DNA from: Xiphydria camelus
Lineage: Eukaryota > Arthropoda > Insecta > Hymenoptera > Xiphydriidae
Length of the DNA: 64,000 nucleotides
Direction of reading: 5' to 3'
Assembly: GCA_963678675.1 (NCBI GenBank)
Contig: OY783191.1
Coordinates: forward strand, 27,424,955 to 27,488,954
A model generated the notes under the pieces. It did not search any database. It had not been told where the DNA came from and saw only the letters and a program-made list of their open reading frames with translations. The position numbers and the translations under genes were made by a program. Positions 1-11,777 of this stretch are shown here, in pieces (the first letter of the stretch is position 1; each line of letters starts with the position of its first letter).

Positions 1-91
1 TTCGGGTTTCTTCGATGAGATTCCCCAAGTGTTTAAAAATCGGTGTCCGATTTTTGCCAATAACTGTTGCTTCAACTTCCAGTGATATTAA

Positions 92-951
92 GTATTACTG
101 CAGAACGAGTAGATTAGAAGATTTTCATGAGGACTCACGATTTTCTGACATGTCATCTTATACAGGTGCAACCGAAGCGGATCTAGCTCGTTTCCTGTCC
201 ATAAAAAAATGACTCGATGGACATCAGACATTGTCGAACTTATCGCCGACCGCCTTTCACCCATGGTACTTTCATTGCAATATGCGCTTTTCGTTTCAAC
301 TATTCCTGCTTTAAATAACTTTCTCTTCTTTCAAAGTATTTACCTCTTGTACGAATTGTTGATCGTAGGGGGCAGCGATCAATGATTGTGACTAATCGTA
401 GACAAATTATTCCTGCGATGATGTTCCAGTTGCAAAGCATACACTAGCAAGTCAGCTTACAGCGTCCGATGTTTAGTGTTAAGTTTACCTCTTTTGGAAC
501 ACCCATCACCCGAGCATAATGACGATTACGTTAACATTAATCGCAGAATAGACCGCGAGCTCGGGCACATTATCGCAGTAGTAGTTCGGCACACCGAATT
601 GCCTTTTTAGTTTTAATAGACGAACTTGTCTACGACGAGTCGCTATTATCAATCGCTGCCTCCTATACCACAAACAGTTCATAAAAGGTTATTACCTTGT
701 GTGTGTGAAAGAAGTAAAAGTTCTTTAACGCTGTAATACCTAGTTGAAACGAGAAACGCGTATTGCAATTAATGTACCGTGGGTAATAGGCGCTCGGTGA
801 CAAGCCTGACATTCTCCGATGTCCATCGAGTCATCTTTTTACGGACAGGACACGAGCTAGATCCTCTTCGGTTGCACCTGTACGAGATGACATGTCAGAA
901 AATCGTGAGTCTTCATGAAAATCTTCTAACCTACTCGTTCTGCAGTAATAC
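92..951. mobile_element. 860-bp long-inverted-repeat element with TTAA duplication
   Basis: The ends GTATTACTGCAGAACGAGTA and its complement are flanked by TTAA at 88-91 and 952-955. Removing the insert and one TTAA gives the same sequence as the other arm of the host element (complement of about 1995-2030), which proves the insertion. The two halves (92 to about 420 and about 620 to 951) are diverged inverted copies of one another over more than 300 bp. The left half is open from 15 to 212, but no known domain was recognised. TTAA targets are the signature of piggyBac transposases, yet the ends lack the usual CCC start, so the class is uncertain. Confidence 0.72.
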
Positions 952-1431
952 TTAAGGAGGAACATCAGTACTCTACGGGGTGAGGCGAGAGGAGGGAAAG
1001 AACAAAGCTTTCGACGCGTATTGCCAATATCAGATAATGAAATCTTAGTTCACTCAAAAATTATATATACGTTATTAATGTCACAAAATGTGGCTTATCA
1101 TTGCACTATTATTGATTTAAAATCAATATAATATTTATTTAAATTTCTTACTGGTAAATTTTACATTATTTATTCGAGTAAGAAAATGAGAAAAACGTGG
1201 CAACACCGCAGTTTTTGACCACGAGGTTGGTATGAGATTTGTCGGTAAAAACAGTCACTTACCGACATAATTCTACGCGTGACAGCTGCGAACATATTTT
1301 GATATTCATAACCTCAAAGCTATATTATGTTTACGTGGGTTCTATCAGTAGCCAAGTATTGCTTTCAAAATGTATAATATTACGGCACAATGTTATCGTT
1401 GGAAAAGAAATTACTCACCATAATTCACAAA

Positions 1432-1480
1432 TTCACGATTTCGAGATTGGACGCTTCGATCTCCCAAATTGACACCAACT
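1432..1480 (+). repeat. Direct repeat copy 1 (partner at 2149-2198)
   Basis: A stretch of about 48 bp around GATTTCGAGATTGGACGC recurs with roughly 80% identity at 2149-2198 (GATTTCGAGGTTAGATGC). One copy lies inside the 5' TIR element and one just outside its right end. Its function is unknown. Confidence 0.45.
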
Positions 1481-3387
1481 CTAACTACCGTCTCGTTTTC
1501 TACCGGTATACAGGTAAATGAGAGTACCTACCAAGCCCGGCCGATGGTAAATTTCAAAGTCCCTGCAATTGTGCGGTGCTGCGCGGGTCATGCTCTATTA
1601 GTCTCGGGTTTGAATCCTAGCGCACCGTCTGACCTCTCCTCTCACGTCACGCGCTATTGCCACGTTTTCCCCTATTCGTTCAAAAATTCCGTTTTCTCGA
1701 AACCTTTTACTAAATTACACAGAAACTACTAAGTGAAATTGGTTTAAACTGTGCAGGATCGAAGTTTATAACTACATGCAAAATAAAACGTTTTCTTTTT
1801 ACCATTTCTTCCATTTTAAGAGCCAATATTATTACTATCAAATCATCGGCCCATAAGGTTCCATGTTAATCAGTGACTTTTCAAACACGAAAAAAAAAAA
1901 AAACGGTTAAGTGAATTTCTTTCAAATTTTTACAGTAGCGTTCTGATGAAGTGAAGATTATAAGAAAAAAATCTTAGTAATTGGTCCATTTTCATTTCAC
2001 TGATGTTCCTCCTTAATATCACTGGAAGTTGAAGCAGTTATTGGCAAAAATCGGACACCGATTTTTAAACACTTGGGGAATCTCATCGAAGAAACCCGAA
2101 TGATTATTTCTTATCACTTCTACACATTATTCATCATCATTTACAGATTACCGATTTCGAGGTTAGATGCCTCGATCTCCCGAATTGACAGCTACCGGGA
2201 GATCAGACGTTTGACACTTCGCTCGACTCGTAAGATCGCAGCGCACTCTCCCGAATCCAATTCTAACTATTTAATGACTAGAGCACCGACCCAACCACTT
2301 CCGGCCAAATGTCAGGGAAATTCAAAAAATGGGACTTCTCCGCCGACATATATGTCCGTATGCGGTATACCTGTAAGCACTTTTGCAACTTTGTTACGAG
2401 TTCGTGTGCCTTGGTATCGAGATAAAGTATTTTGATTCTACAGGGTGACTACAGAAACTTCATTTTAGAATTCCCTGACTTTTCTAGGATTCTTTCTGAT
2501 TTTTCCCTGACTATTTCAGATAAAGTTGTAAGTATTCTTGATATTTTTTGCTCATATTGAGAGTTTTGTATAATCAAATCAACAAAGCTATGGATAATCA
2601 TAATACAAGAACACGAGGTTGCAAAGAGGTTTATATGCTAACAAAGTAACGTGGATGGTAGAGACCTTAATTCTAGTCGATGGGACACACTTGCGCTACT
2701 ACTGCAGATAATTGAAGCAGCAGCGCAAACTCCATCGTCAAATGCATCAACGATGAAATTTCTGGAAATGAACTCCACTTTATATATAACCCGTGTGGAA
2801 ATCTGCCCAAGTTGGCCCAATCAGTAATTGGGCGCCAATTAGGCCCCAATTGGGCGGCCCAATTTGAATAAAATATAATAAATCGAATAGATACAATTGT
2901 TTGTTTTATTTATGTACCGGAAGTAAAAATAAATCTGGACATTTAGAACTTATTCATAACTTTTAGTGACTGGAATTTGGGTCAGGTGATACGATGTAGT
3001 ATTAGCGTTTAGTTGGGGCTACGTTGGGCAGCCCAATCAGGCCCCAACTAAGGTACTAGTTGGGGCTACGTTGGGCACCCCAATCTGGTCTCAACTAAGG
3101 TACCTAATCACTACCCTAGCAAGAAATATTGTATAATTTTTATGTTTTAATGTTGATAGCATCGCCTCAAAAACTTTACTAACTTTATTATGATGACATT
3201 GGTAATAAATATATAATATATTTCATTCTTCGATAATTGCGTTTTTAATAATCTTTACAGCATTTTTCGACAAAATGACCTTAATAAAAGTTGTAGATAA
3301 TAACATTCTAATTTTTGCTTCATGACTTTTTTTTCTAGCTATTTTAGTTTAGGCGCTACGGCTATTTTTGTGTTTAGAAATTCGCAA

Positions 3388-3466
3388 GGGCCGTCCCGGG
3401 AAAAGAGTACGGCCCTGGAGAGAGGCTGAAAACATCCCCTTTTTTCGGGACGGCCCTGGCGAATAG
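3388..3466. repeat. GC-rich hairpin
   Basis: ATTCGCAAGGGCCGTCCCG is followed about 40 bp later by a near-perfect inverted copy, CGGGACGGCCCTGGCGAAT. The stem of about 25 bp suggests a very small inverted-repeat insertion in the surrounding AT-rich DNA. Confidence 0.5.
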
Positions 3467-3749
3467 TGGTGAATGTGACAGACGCTCCGTGTAGTTTGCT
3501 AATCGTTTGTATTTTTTTTTAATAATCGTGAATCGTGATAGTGAACGGATGCAGTGCTACGTTTCTCTGGATGCCTGTACATAAAAAGCAGGAAAGGAGA
3601 CGGCAGCATCTCAGAAGAATTGCCATCAGATAAGTTACTTTCTATCTGACCATTCTAACCTCACTTTGATTGCCTATGAAGGACATATATCTTTGTGGAT
3701 ATTCTATTTTTTGTTTTCAGCGTCATGCGAGCACGGGACGAGTTAATGG
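3461..3749 (+). repeat. Dispersed repeat family, copy 1
   Basis: This segment of about 289 bp runs from AATAGTGGTGAATGTGACAG to CGGGACGAGTTAATGG and matches 41832-42119 in the same orientation at roughly 75-80% identity, including AGCAGGAAAGGAGAC and the terminal TTTTCAGC stretch. The pyrimidine-rich TTTTCAG end resembles a splice acceptor. No protein is recognisable, so it may be a fragment of a larger repeat. Confidence 0.6.
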
Positions 3750-4169
3750 TTTTTCTTCTCCATCAACAAGCCGTGGCAGAAAAATAGGAGATGCAATGGA
3801 ATAACTAAGGAAACTATGAAAAACTAAGGAAACCCGCGCGTATGATTTGTATCAATCATTGTTCCGCTTAAATACGTTTATATTTTACTTTTGTACATTT
3901 TATGAGAAAATATAAAATCTTATTAATTATTATTAATCTTATTATTCATTATTAATCTTATTATTCATTAAAAGTAACATTTCAGGTTGATTGGGCATAA
4001 ATAGGGTTGCCCAATTGGGGCCCAATTGGGCGGCCCAAATTGGGCATAGGTTGGGCGGAGCGTTACAAGCCCAACGAAAGCCCAATTGGGCACTGATTGG
4101 GCTGCCCAGTTGGCGCCCAACTACTAATTGGGCAGCCCAATTGGGGCCCAATGAACATTTCCACACGGG

Positions 4170-4912
4170 AAGTAGCCGCAACTATGTGGAAATTTGGAAT
4201 GAAATTGCTGAAATTGCTCAGAAAATCGTTTTCAAACGGTCCCGGTAAATTAGTGTGTAACTTTGTCACCAAATATCAGGGCGCCACATTTTCATTCACA
4301 ATTGTTCAAATCTCTTATATTCTCCTACGAGAGAGACTTTAAGAAATATCATATTATATTACTACTTGCATATTATTATTGAAATTAAGAAATGTAAGTA
4401 GTTTATAAATTTAACTTCGTTTTTATAGGCCTAAAGTAACAACATTTTAACTTCTATAAGAAATAATAGGAGCGGTACAGTACTATTGGTAAATCGAAAG
4501 ACAAAATCTGTAAATAAGATATTGCAGTATAGCTAAGCGTGATATAATATATAGTCTACTGAACTAAAGAAATATTTAGTTAATAAAATTTTATATTTGT
4601 CTCTATATTCGGCGTAAGATGAATTTTCTTCATAAATATTATAACTTTTCTTCACAATGCTTCTTTACGGCTATTCTTTTATCCTTCAATTATTTATTCA
4701 ATAAAACGTGGAGTCTACTTATGTGTGATTTGAGAAAAAAACACAATAAATTAGGTATGTCACGCCAAATCGTTATACAGTAAAACTTATATTTGCTGCG
4801 CATTTCCTACTTTCTTGCCCCTACTCGGGTTACTCGACGTGGCTGGAACAAAGGGTGGGATTTCTGTGTTCAGTTCTAGCCCCGTACATCAAACTATCCA
4901 ACGCGAGGTATA
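4170..4912. other. AT-rich interval, no gene seen
   Basis: This stretch lies between two elements. I see no coding region, inverted repeat or RNA gene in it. Confidence 0.6.
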
Positions 4913-5111
4913 CCGTCATTGCACCGGTATCCGACAGTGTATCAGTATCCGACACTTATTGTATATTTTAAAGAATATCTACTAATTCTTTTTTTTCTAT
5001 ATCATTTAAAAATTTTTACTATAATTTATTACATCTATACATAATTGTTGCCAAATTTCATAAGGTTTTTTTTGCTGCAAAGTGCTTTAAATCGCTTATT
5101 GAAAATTGCTA

Positions 5112-5765
5112 CTCACGACGACTGGGTTTTCGCCGCCAGAAATAACGCTTGGAGCTTAGAGTGCACCCACGTTGTAATTCTTTATATCTTCGTCATGTAA
5201 GTATGAAATATATTGAATAATATAAGTATTTACAGGGGATTAACTGTATTATTTATTTCTATTTTAATAATTCAGCAATAATTTTTTTAACGCAAAAATC
5301 ATCCTGTCGGCGTAGTGAAACACGTGAAAGTGGTTAGGTTCTGGTATCCGACAGTTGGCTTTGGCACTTTTTGTATTGGAAAAATTTGTATAGGTTATGT
5401 ACCGTTACTGCACCGATATCCGACAATTTAAGGTTCGACCACCTACCTAATTGTTAAAAAAATACCTAAAACTCACGACGACTGGGTTTTCGCCGCCGCC
5501 GCCAGAAATAACGCTTGGAGGTTAGAGTGCACCCACGTTGTAATTCTTTATATCTTCATCGTGTAAGTATGAAATATATTGAATAATATAAGTATTTACA
5601 AGGGATTAACTGTACTATTTTTTCTATTTTAATAATTCAGCAATAATTTTTTTAACGCAAAAATCAGCCTGTCGGTGTAGTGAAACACGTTAAAATAGTT
5701 AGGTTTTGGTATCCGACAGTTGGTTTCGGCACTTTTTGTATTGAAAAAATTTGTATAGTTTATGT
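5112..5765 (+). repeat. Tandem duplication of the transposon 5' region, with an internal TIR copy
   Basis: The segment 5112-5400 (ACTCACGACGACTGGG onward) is repeated at 5472-5765 with few differences; one is a GCC-repeat expansion in the second copy (GCCGCCGCC). Between them, 5401-5446 holds an internal copy of the terminal repeat, ACCGTTACTGCACCGATATC, continuing into TTTAAGGTTCGACCACC. That continuation matches the inside of the right end, not the outer left end, so the outer and inner left ends differ in origin. Confidence 0.75.
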
Positions 5766-5847
5766 AATTGTTAAAAAAATTAAATTTGAGAAATTGTGTT
5801 TGTTTTATAATTGTGAAAGATAATAATAGTTTTGATTCTTATATTTT

Positions 5848-8754
5848 TAAGGGAGATAGTGAAGAAAAAGCAGCATGGAATTTACACGGAAGAGGATCTT
5901 CAAAATGCGTTAACTGAAATTAAGTCAGGTAAATCAATCAACGCGACTAGCAAGAAATTCAGCATACCCAGGACTACCTTGCATGATAAAATCAAAGGAC
6001 TATCTCAGCCCACAATTAGAAGAAAAGGGCCAGAGTGCATCCTAGGCGATGACGACGAGGCTCGTTTAGTACGATGGATTTTCTACGTTAGTGAGCGTGG
6101 ATGTCCAGTCACGAAAACTCAATTGTTAAACAGTGTTCAGATTTTACTGAAAACAATGAAAAAAGAGACACCTTTCAAGAACAGTCGACCAGGAAGAACT
6201 TGGTACGCAGCATTTTTACAACGACACCCAGAGTTATGCGAGCGACTTTCCCAAAACTTATTATGTACACGAGCTGCTGTCACAGAAGAGAAGATTCGTG
6301 GTTGGTTTAAGGAAATAGGAACTTATTTTAAAAGCCACAATCTTGATAAACTGGATGCATCACAAATTTATAATTGCGATGAATCCGCATTTTATTTGAC
6401 TCCAAAGGGTGATAGAGTTATAGTAAGAAGAAAGGAAAAAGTAGCATACAATTTTGTCAGTAATGATGAGAAAGAGTGTGTTACTACGTTGTTTTGTGGA
6501 AATGCTGCAGGAGTCATGGTTCCTCCTATGATCTTGCTGAAGTACGCCAGGATTCCTCAACTCATTTCTTCAACAATGCCAAACGATTGGGCCATTGGGC
6601 GTTCTGAAAGTGGCTGGGAGACAGCAGAAACTTTTTATGACTGGGTAGCTAATATTTTTTATCCCTGGCTGGTAAAAAATTTGATAAAGTTTCCTGTGGT
6701 CTTGTACGTGGATGGTCATGTATCGCATTTGACGCTGAAACTCAGTGATTTTTGCAGAGAACATGACATTGTTTTGATTGCATTATACCCAAATGCCACT
6801 CATATATTGCAGCCAATGGACGTGGCAGTTTTTAGGCCATTAAAAAAGATTTGGAGTGAAGTAGTACGAGGCTGGTGACTAGAGCATAATGGCGAACGTT
6901 TAAAGAAAGAGACGTTTGGAAATTTACTCAAGATAGCCCTCGATAAGCTTAATAAAGAGTCTATTTTAGCAAGTGGATTTAGAGCCACTGGACTCTTTCC
7001 CTTTTCATCTGACGCTATCAACTACCAGAAATGTTTCAAAAAAAGTTCGAGTGCTCCTCCAGTAGTACTAGTACCAAAAAAAAATGCTGAAATGACGCAT
7101 CTGCAGTACACTGAGAGTAAAATTGACCCTGATGTCTTGAAGATTTTCAGAACTGTAGGTTATAACAATCAATGGACTGGGCCAGCGAATCAAGAGTCAC
7201 TTTTTTATTTTTGGAGAAACACAAGAGATGAGGCAGGTTCCGAAAAGCACGATGCAACTGACGACTTAAAAGAAGATGGCAATGACACAGTGGGAACGAT
7301 TAATGACGAAGTTACACTTGTACGTTAAAACTACGATCAAATTTTATTATTGACGCTTACAATTAATTATTTTAGCATAAATGAATTATTTATAAATTAC
7401 AATTTTTTGTTTAAGCTAATTTATGATAATTTTAATCAATAACGATGATGATCATATTTCCAATTAATCATGTGGAATTTAAATTCATTTTTTAATCTTT
7501 GTAAATCTCGATACATGGCTCACTATAGCGTTTGATACTTCATGTTTTAGAATGAGACATACGATGGAAGTATTGGAGATTCATCACAAGACTCCGAAGG
7601 ACCACCTGCTCCAATCATCAATGCCGATGAGTCTCAAAACATGAACGATATTCTCGTCTTTAATCTCACTGCTGATGGTAGCTTAGAGCTCACAGAAGGC
7701 TCTTTGAATGAGTTAGTACTAAAAGCTCAAAGCTCTACTAGCTCAATAACAGATTCTGAGACAAAATTAACCTCTGTAGTTGCCTCTGGGATTCAGAAAG
7801 AATTGGAGAGGAAAGAAGACTCTTTCAATCAGATCATAGGCGACAAAACCTCATTGACAGATTCTGAGATAAAGTCAGCGTCTGCAATTGCTTTTGATAT
7901 TCAGAAAGAATTGAGCAAGGAAGAAAACTGTTTTTTAATCACATAAGAGTGGACAATAGTAATGTAGACACCACTTTCAAAGTTCTCCCTGGTGCTAATG
8001 ATAATTCTGGTGAAGATCTTATGGACAACAACAGTCAGATGGTCAAATTATCAAAATCAGATTTACATGAAAAACAGAAAGAGGAGAAAAAAGACAAGGA
8101 TGATTTCTCTGTGAGTGAGCATGTTCCCAATTCGAGTGAACAAACTGTGACAACTGCGAGCAACAGCCAAACTGAAGATTCGCCCGTACCTGAATGTCCA
8201 ATACCTGATATGCCGTCTCCATTTAAAACAGCTCTGACTTGGCCTTCTGTGAAGAAAAAATCACAGAAGAAACCAAAACCAGTTGTCAATCTATCTTCAG
8301 TACTCACCTCTGTGACACTTATAACAGTTATCACAAACAGAAACAGGAAGAGAAACGAAAACTGGAAGAAGAGAGACTCATGAAACGTGAAGAGAAGCAG
8401 AAAAAACAAGCACTTAAGAAGCAAGATGCAAAACTTCGGAAGACGGCTAGGGAAATAAAGAAACAGCAGAAAGAAAAGGCAGATGAAGAAAAGAGACTCC
8501 AGAAAGAGCAAAAACAAAAAAGTCGAGAAGAGAACAGAATGAAAAAAGAGCAAGAAAAACTTGAGAAAGCTCAGAGAAAGAAGAGCATACAGGTGGAAAA
8601 AGTGGAGGAACATATTAAGAAACATATGTCAACTGTCGCTAAGACAATTAAAAGAGAATTGATCGATGAAGACGACCAGAACTGTGATGAAACTGGTGAT
8701 AAAAGTCAGTCAATGAAAGCATCGACACCAAATAAAATAAAATACGAAGATTAG
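5848..8754 (+). pseudogene. Tigger/jerky-like DDE transposase (three disruptions)
   Basis: The product would cut and paste the surrounding element in the nucleus. The first open block (to 6878) has a psq-type helix-turn-helix (EIKSGKSINATSKKFSIPRT), a CENP-B-type DNA-binding domain (about residues 75-145 counted from 5832), and a DDE_1 domain with all three acidic residues visible: NCDES, YVDGHVSH and LQPMD. A TGA at 6876-6878 interrupts it, after which the same frame runs on to 7319. A GTACGT donor at 7320 and a TTTTAG acceptor ending at 7550 give a phase-matched 231-bp intron. The second exon contains a duplicated acidic segment (DSETKLTSVVASGIQKEL and DSEIKSASAIAFDIQKEL) and a long Lys/Glu-rich coiled coil (about 8330-8620). 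Frame breaks fall near 7944 and 8310. No ATG was found for the start: a TTTTTAAG acceptor-like site ends at about 5850, so the first exon is missing or unresolved. Confidence 0.88.
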
Positions 8755-9162
8755 TGAAGCAAATATTCATTTAAATTTCCTAATAATGTTATTTTTTCAT
8801 GGATATGTATAATTTGTCAGTTAAAAATAAATATATTGCAATTTTCGTTCATTTCAATTATTAAAGTGTACTTCTCTACAAACATAACCTTATTGTCGAA
8901 AACTGGCTCCACTGGGTGTCGGATACTAGCGCACATGGGTTTTTGACTGTCGGATACTGGCTCATCAGAGGAACATTTCTATTTATTTATTATCAAATTA
9001 TTAAATATGTATCTAAAGCTGCAAATAATTTAAACAAAAATAAAAAATTTCAATTTATCTAATGCATTCATTTAAATTTAAAGTAGGCGGAATAATTTTT
9101 TTTTTCCATTTGACTATCGGTGGTCGAACCTTAAACTGTCGGATACCGGTGCAGTGACGGTA

Positions 9163-11361
9163 TTCCTACCATTCACTAACAGCGCCTACAGACGCAATCC
9201 GTTTTCTGGGCAGCCTTCTCATGGATTCCCAGAGAATAGAGAGGTTCTATTTCAGTATAAGTGCAATATGAACATGTGCGTATATCCTCAACATTCTATT
9301 TTGCGGAACCCTGATTCATTCAACTTTCTTTGGCAGTGTTAACGCTCTAGCCATCGAGACTGTGTTTAACTAGATTCAACATAAATGTATATACGGGGTG
9401 TTCCCCTCAGGATAATCATGGCAGGTGTGGCCTAATTTTCCAATACTTGTCCTGCCGACCAATGATAGATTGACGGCATAAGCATCGACTGACAGCCACG
9501 TTCCCCTTACCTCACTCGTCTATCAACTCCGCTCTTGCTAAATTCAGAGAGACAGAGCGAGTGACAGTGATCGATATAAACGATCGACAATTACTTTTAG
9601 GTTATGAAATTCATGCAGTGTGCCAGTGAAATACAATAAGTGCATAATTATTATTAAATAGTTGTACAGAATGATTCTCAGGATTTGGGTAATAGGACGG
9701 TATAGGCTACCTACGTAGCGCCTTGTAGACTGTATTGGGATCTGACATGGGGGAGGAGCTTAGTTCGAAAAATCCAATATGGCCGAAATGAGTATACTAC
9801 TGATACAGAGTCTTATGGGAGTGAAGTCATTATTTATTGTTTTGGCACGCGCAGGTCTCCGCGAATCCTTCCCAAATTTCACTAGACTCGCGGGAGGACA
9901 TGAGCACTCTTTGCCCTCCGTTATCGTCCAGAGTTGATCTCCCATAAATATAAATACAGCCTTCGAGACGCGCATATGCCTGTCCCTGGACGGGCGCATC
10001 ACGGAACGTCGACGTATCTGCGCGCAACCCCGGAGTCTTTTTCACGTTTTTACTCTTCCACTTTCTCGAAACTTTCTTCTCACATCGTGAAATGGAAAAA
10101 ACCCGCCCTTATGCCAAAGCATACCCCTTCCTTGCGAGCCATTTCCCGGCAGTCGTGAAAAATTCGTTATCGTGTTCGTATCTCCTTCTGCTCCTCACTT
10201 GCGCAAGCATCGCACTCATTCTAAGTGTTCCCGGACATTTGTTATTAACCCGAAAATAAAATCTACGTATTTACCAAACTACAACCCTCTCTCTCCAGTT
10301 TCTTCGCTTCTGTCTACTCCTTCGTCGCAACAGCATTCTTTCCTGGATTCCGATTCCATTCCCTTTCTCTCCTCAAACTAGTTTATGTTTGGTCTTCCGA
10401 ACATTTACGAATGGCTTTAACTATGAACGCGATTTGCTCTTGGGCAGGTATCTTACACCTTCCATTTTTCTATTAATTCAACATATGAATAAGGTATAAT
10501 TTTTAATAATATAATAATGTTCTGTTCGCTCCGAGGTTTTTGAACGTACTGGACGCTCTTCGACCAGGAGCTTGTTGTGTATGACTTTTTTAGTTTTCTC
10601 TTACGACCGGGGGTGGGAGTGCTAACTACGCAACGCGAAGAAATTTCCAGGGAAAAACGGAAGGCAGGATTAAGTATTGTAAATCCCACGGAAACTCCAG
10701 TGCTCGGTTCCTATGTCCCGGCCGACGGACACGTACACGGGACCCTGTAGCATTGAGGAACTTTCCCGGATCTAATTTATGACTCAAAGGGTCCCAAGGA
10801 GTGTCGAATTTTTCCCTCGCACCGGTCTAGGGCCCAAATGCGTGAGAAGCATTTGGGCGAATACGCGACATACATACATTAATCCAATGCCAGTCACTCG
10901 TTAACCCACTAAACGGTATACTAGGAATAGTTTTACATCTCGCCACCAGACGGCGTATCGAGACATGTCAGATCCCAATAGGTTACACGCTATTGGCCGA
11001 AGGATGCTGTACGAATGGCTGCGATCCCTATTGTTTGAGTCAGGCGATGAGACACTAGGAACCTTTACTCGAAACGGTTGGTGGACGCTGCTTGCATGTC
11101 GTCACAGCCAAATATTGGGGTGCAAGTAGTGCCCAGCAGTGCCTGATCACCTACAGTCTCCAAACCGCTACATAGCATACCGCCCCATGATCCGTATCCT
11201 GAGATAATTTACACAATTATAATTTTATTTTCTACCAGTATGTTATAAAAATGATAAAACGGTATGCTGAGAGAGAACATTTATTTAAGCATATTAATAA
11301 AATCACCAGAGATGTAGTTTAAGTCCCCGTTTCATAGCAAAGCTAATGTCTTATAATACAG
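9163..11361. other. Intergenic interval without a supported gene
   Basis: Apart from a candidate 15-bp inverted-end pair at 9735/10978 I see no coding region. Short open frames around 9760-10380 and 10453-10689 lack domains and start contexts. GC content rises around 10700-10860, but no gene could be placed. Confidence 0.5.
9735..10978. mobile_element. Candidate TA-flanked element with short TIRs
   Basis: TTGGGATCTGACATG at 9735-9749 is perfectly inverted at 10964-10978, and each copy is flanked outward by TA (9733-9734 and 10979-10980). Similarity stops after 15 bp and no transposase is visible, so this may be an old, eroded Tc1/mariner-type element or a chance pair. Confidence 0.35.
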
Positions 11362-11777
11362 TAGGGTAGCCGGTGCCTGTACCGCCCAGCGTACCATTCC
11401 GCCCATCTCCATTTCTCGCTATTTTTGCTTAACATGAATGATTTGATGCTTTCTTCGTAAATTATTATACCCCAATATTGATTTCATAAAATCATTGTTG
11501 ACTGTTAATTAAATTTAATTGAGTAAAATATGCAACCAAAATTTCCCCCTCTTAACATCAAAAATTTGAGACTCCTAACTGAAGCTTTTTCATACACTTT
11601 TTTTTATTATAAATTTACTACCAAGATTGAATTACAAACAATTCAAGTTTTAAGGATAGCTTAGAATTTTGTGGTAGAGTTTTTATTCAGTTATAAATAA
11701 TATTAAAGACACTTTTATTAACGGTACGTCCATGTGTCCTGTACCGCCCGGTAGAAGTTGCCAGTACCGACCAGTCT

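Larger units (their letters stand above)
1..2100. mobile_element. TIR element, truncated by window start
   Basis: Bases 1-91 continued by 956-968 are the reverse complement of about 1995-2100, giving terminal inverted repeats of roughly 105 bp that begin TTCGGGTTTCTTCGATGAG. The match reaches base 1, so the true left end may lie outside the window. The interior (about 970-1990) is AT-rich and has no recognisable gene. An 860-bp element at 92-951 is nested in the left arm. No target duplication can be read, so the superfamily is not assigned. Confidence 0.7.
2790..4169. mobile_element. Non-autonomous element with palindromic CCCAATTGGGC arrays at both ends
   Basis: Both ends read CCCGTGTGGAAAT inward (2790-2802 and the complement of 4157-4169). 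Inside each end is a cluster of overlapping palindromes built on GCCCAATTGGGC: 2804-2870 at the left and about 3990-4155 at the right, with related GTTGGGGCTACGTTGGGC units at 3010-3105. Short open frames in the arrays, on both strands, are by-products of the repeats. A dispersed repeat (3461-3749) and a GC-rich hairpin (3388-3461) lie inside. No target duplication was found and no transposase is present. Confidence 0.6.
4913..9160 (+). mobile_element. pogo/Tigger (jerky-like) DNA transposon, 4.2 kb
   Basis: The ends CCGTCATTGCACCGGTATCC (4913) and the complement of GGATACCGGTGCAGTGACGG (9141-9160) form TIRs of about 27 bp flanked by TA at 4911-4912 and 9161-9162. The motif TATCCGACA recurs near the left end (4927, 4942, 5344, about 5417, 5709) and in reverse near the right (about 8921, 8950, 9137), as expected of iterated transposase-binding sites. 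The interior carries a Tigger-type transposase gene in the plus orientation. A 360-bp tandem duplication sits in the 5' region. Overall architecture is complete but the gene has three disruptions. Confidence 0.88.

Noticed and set aside
1565..1625. tRNA-like segment with GGGTTTGAATCC
   Set aside because: Only a B-box-like stretch and a possible 5-bp acceptor pairing are present; no convincing A box or cloverleaf.
3990..4160. Repeated CCCAATTGGG units resembling a CRISPR-like array
   Set aside because: Units overlap, vary in spacing and are palindromic with no unique spacers; the genome is eukaryotic.
8035..8625. 196-codon minus-strand frame rich in Phe/Leu
   Set aside because: It is the complement of the Lys/Glu coiled coil of the Tigger transposase.
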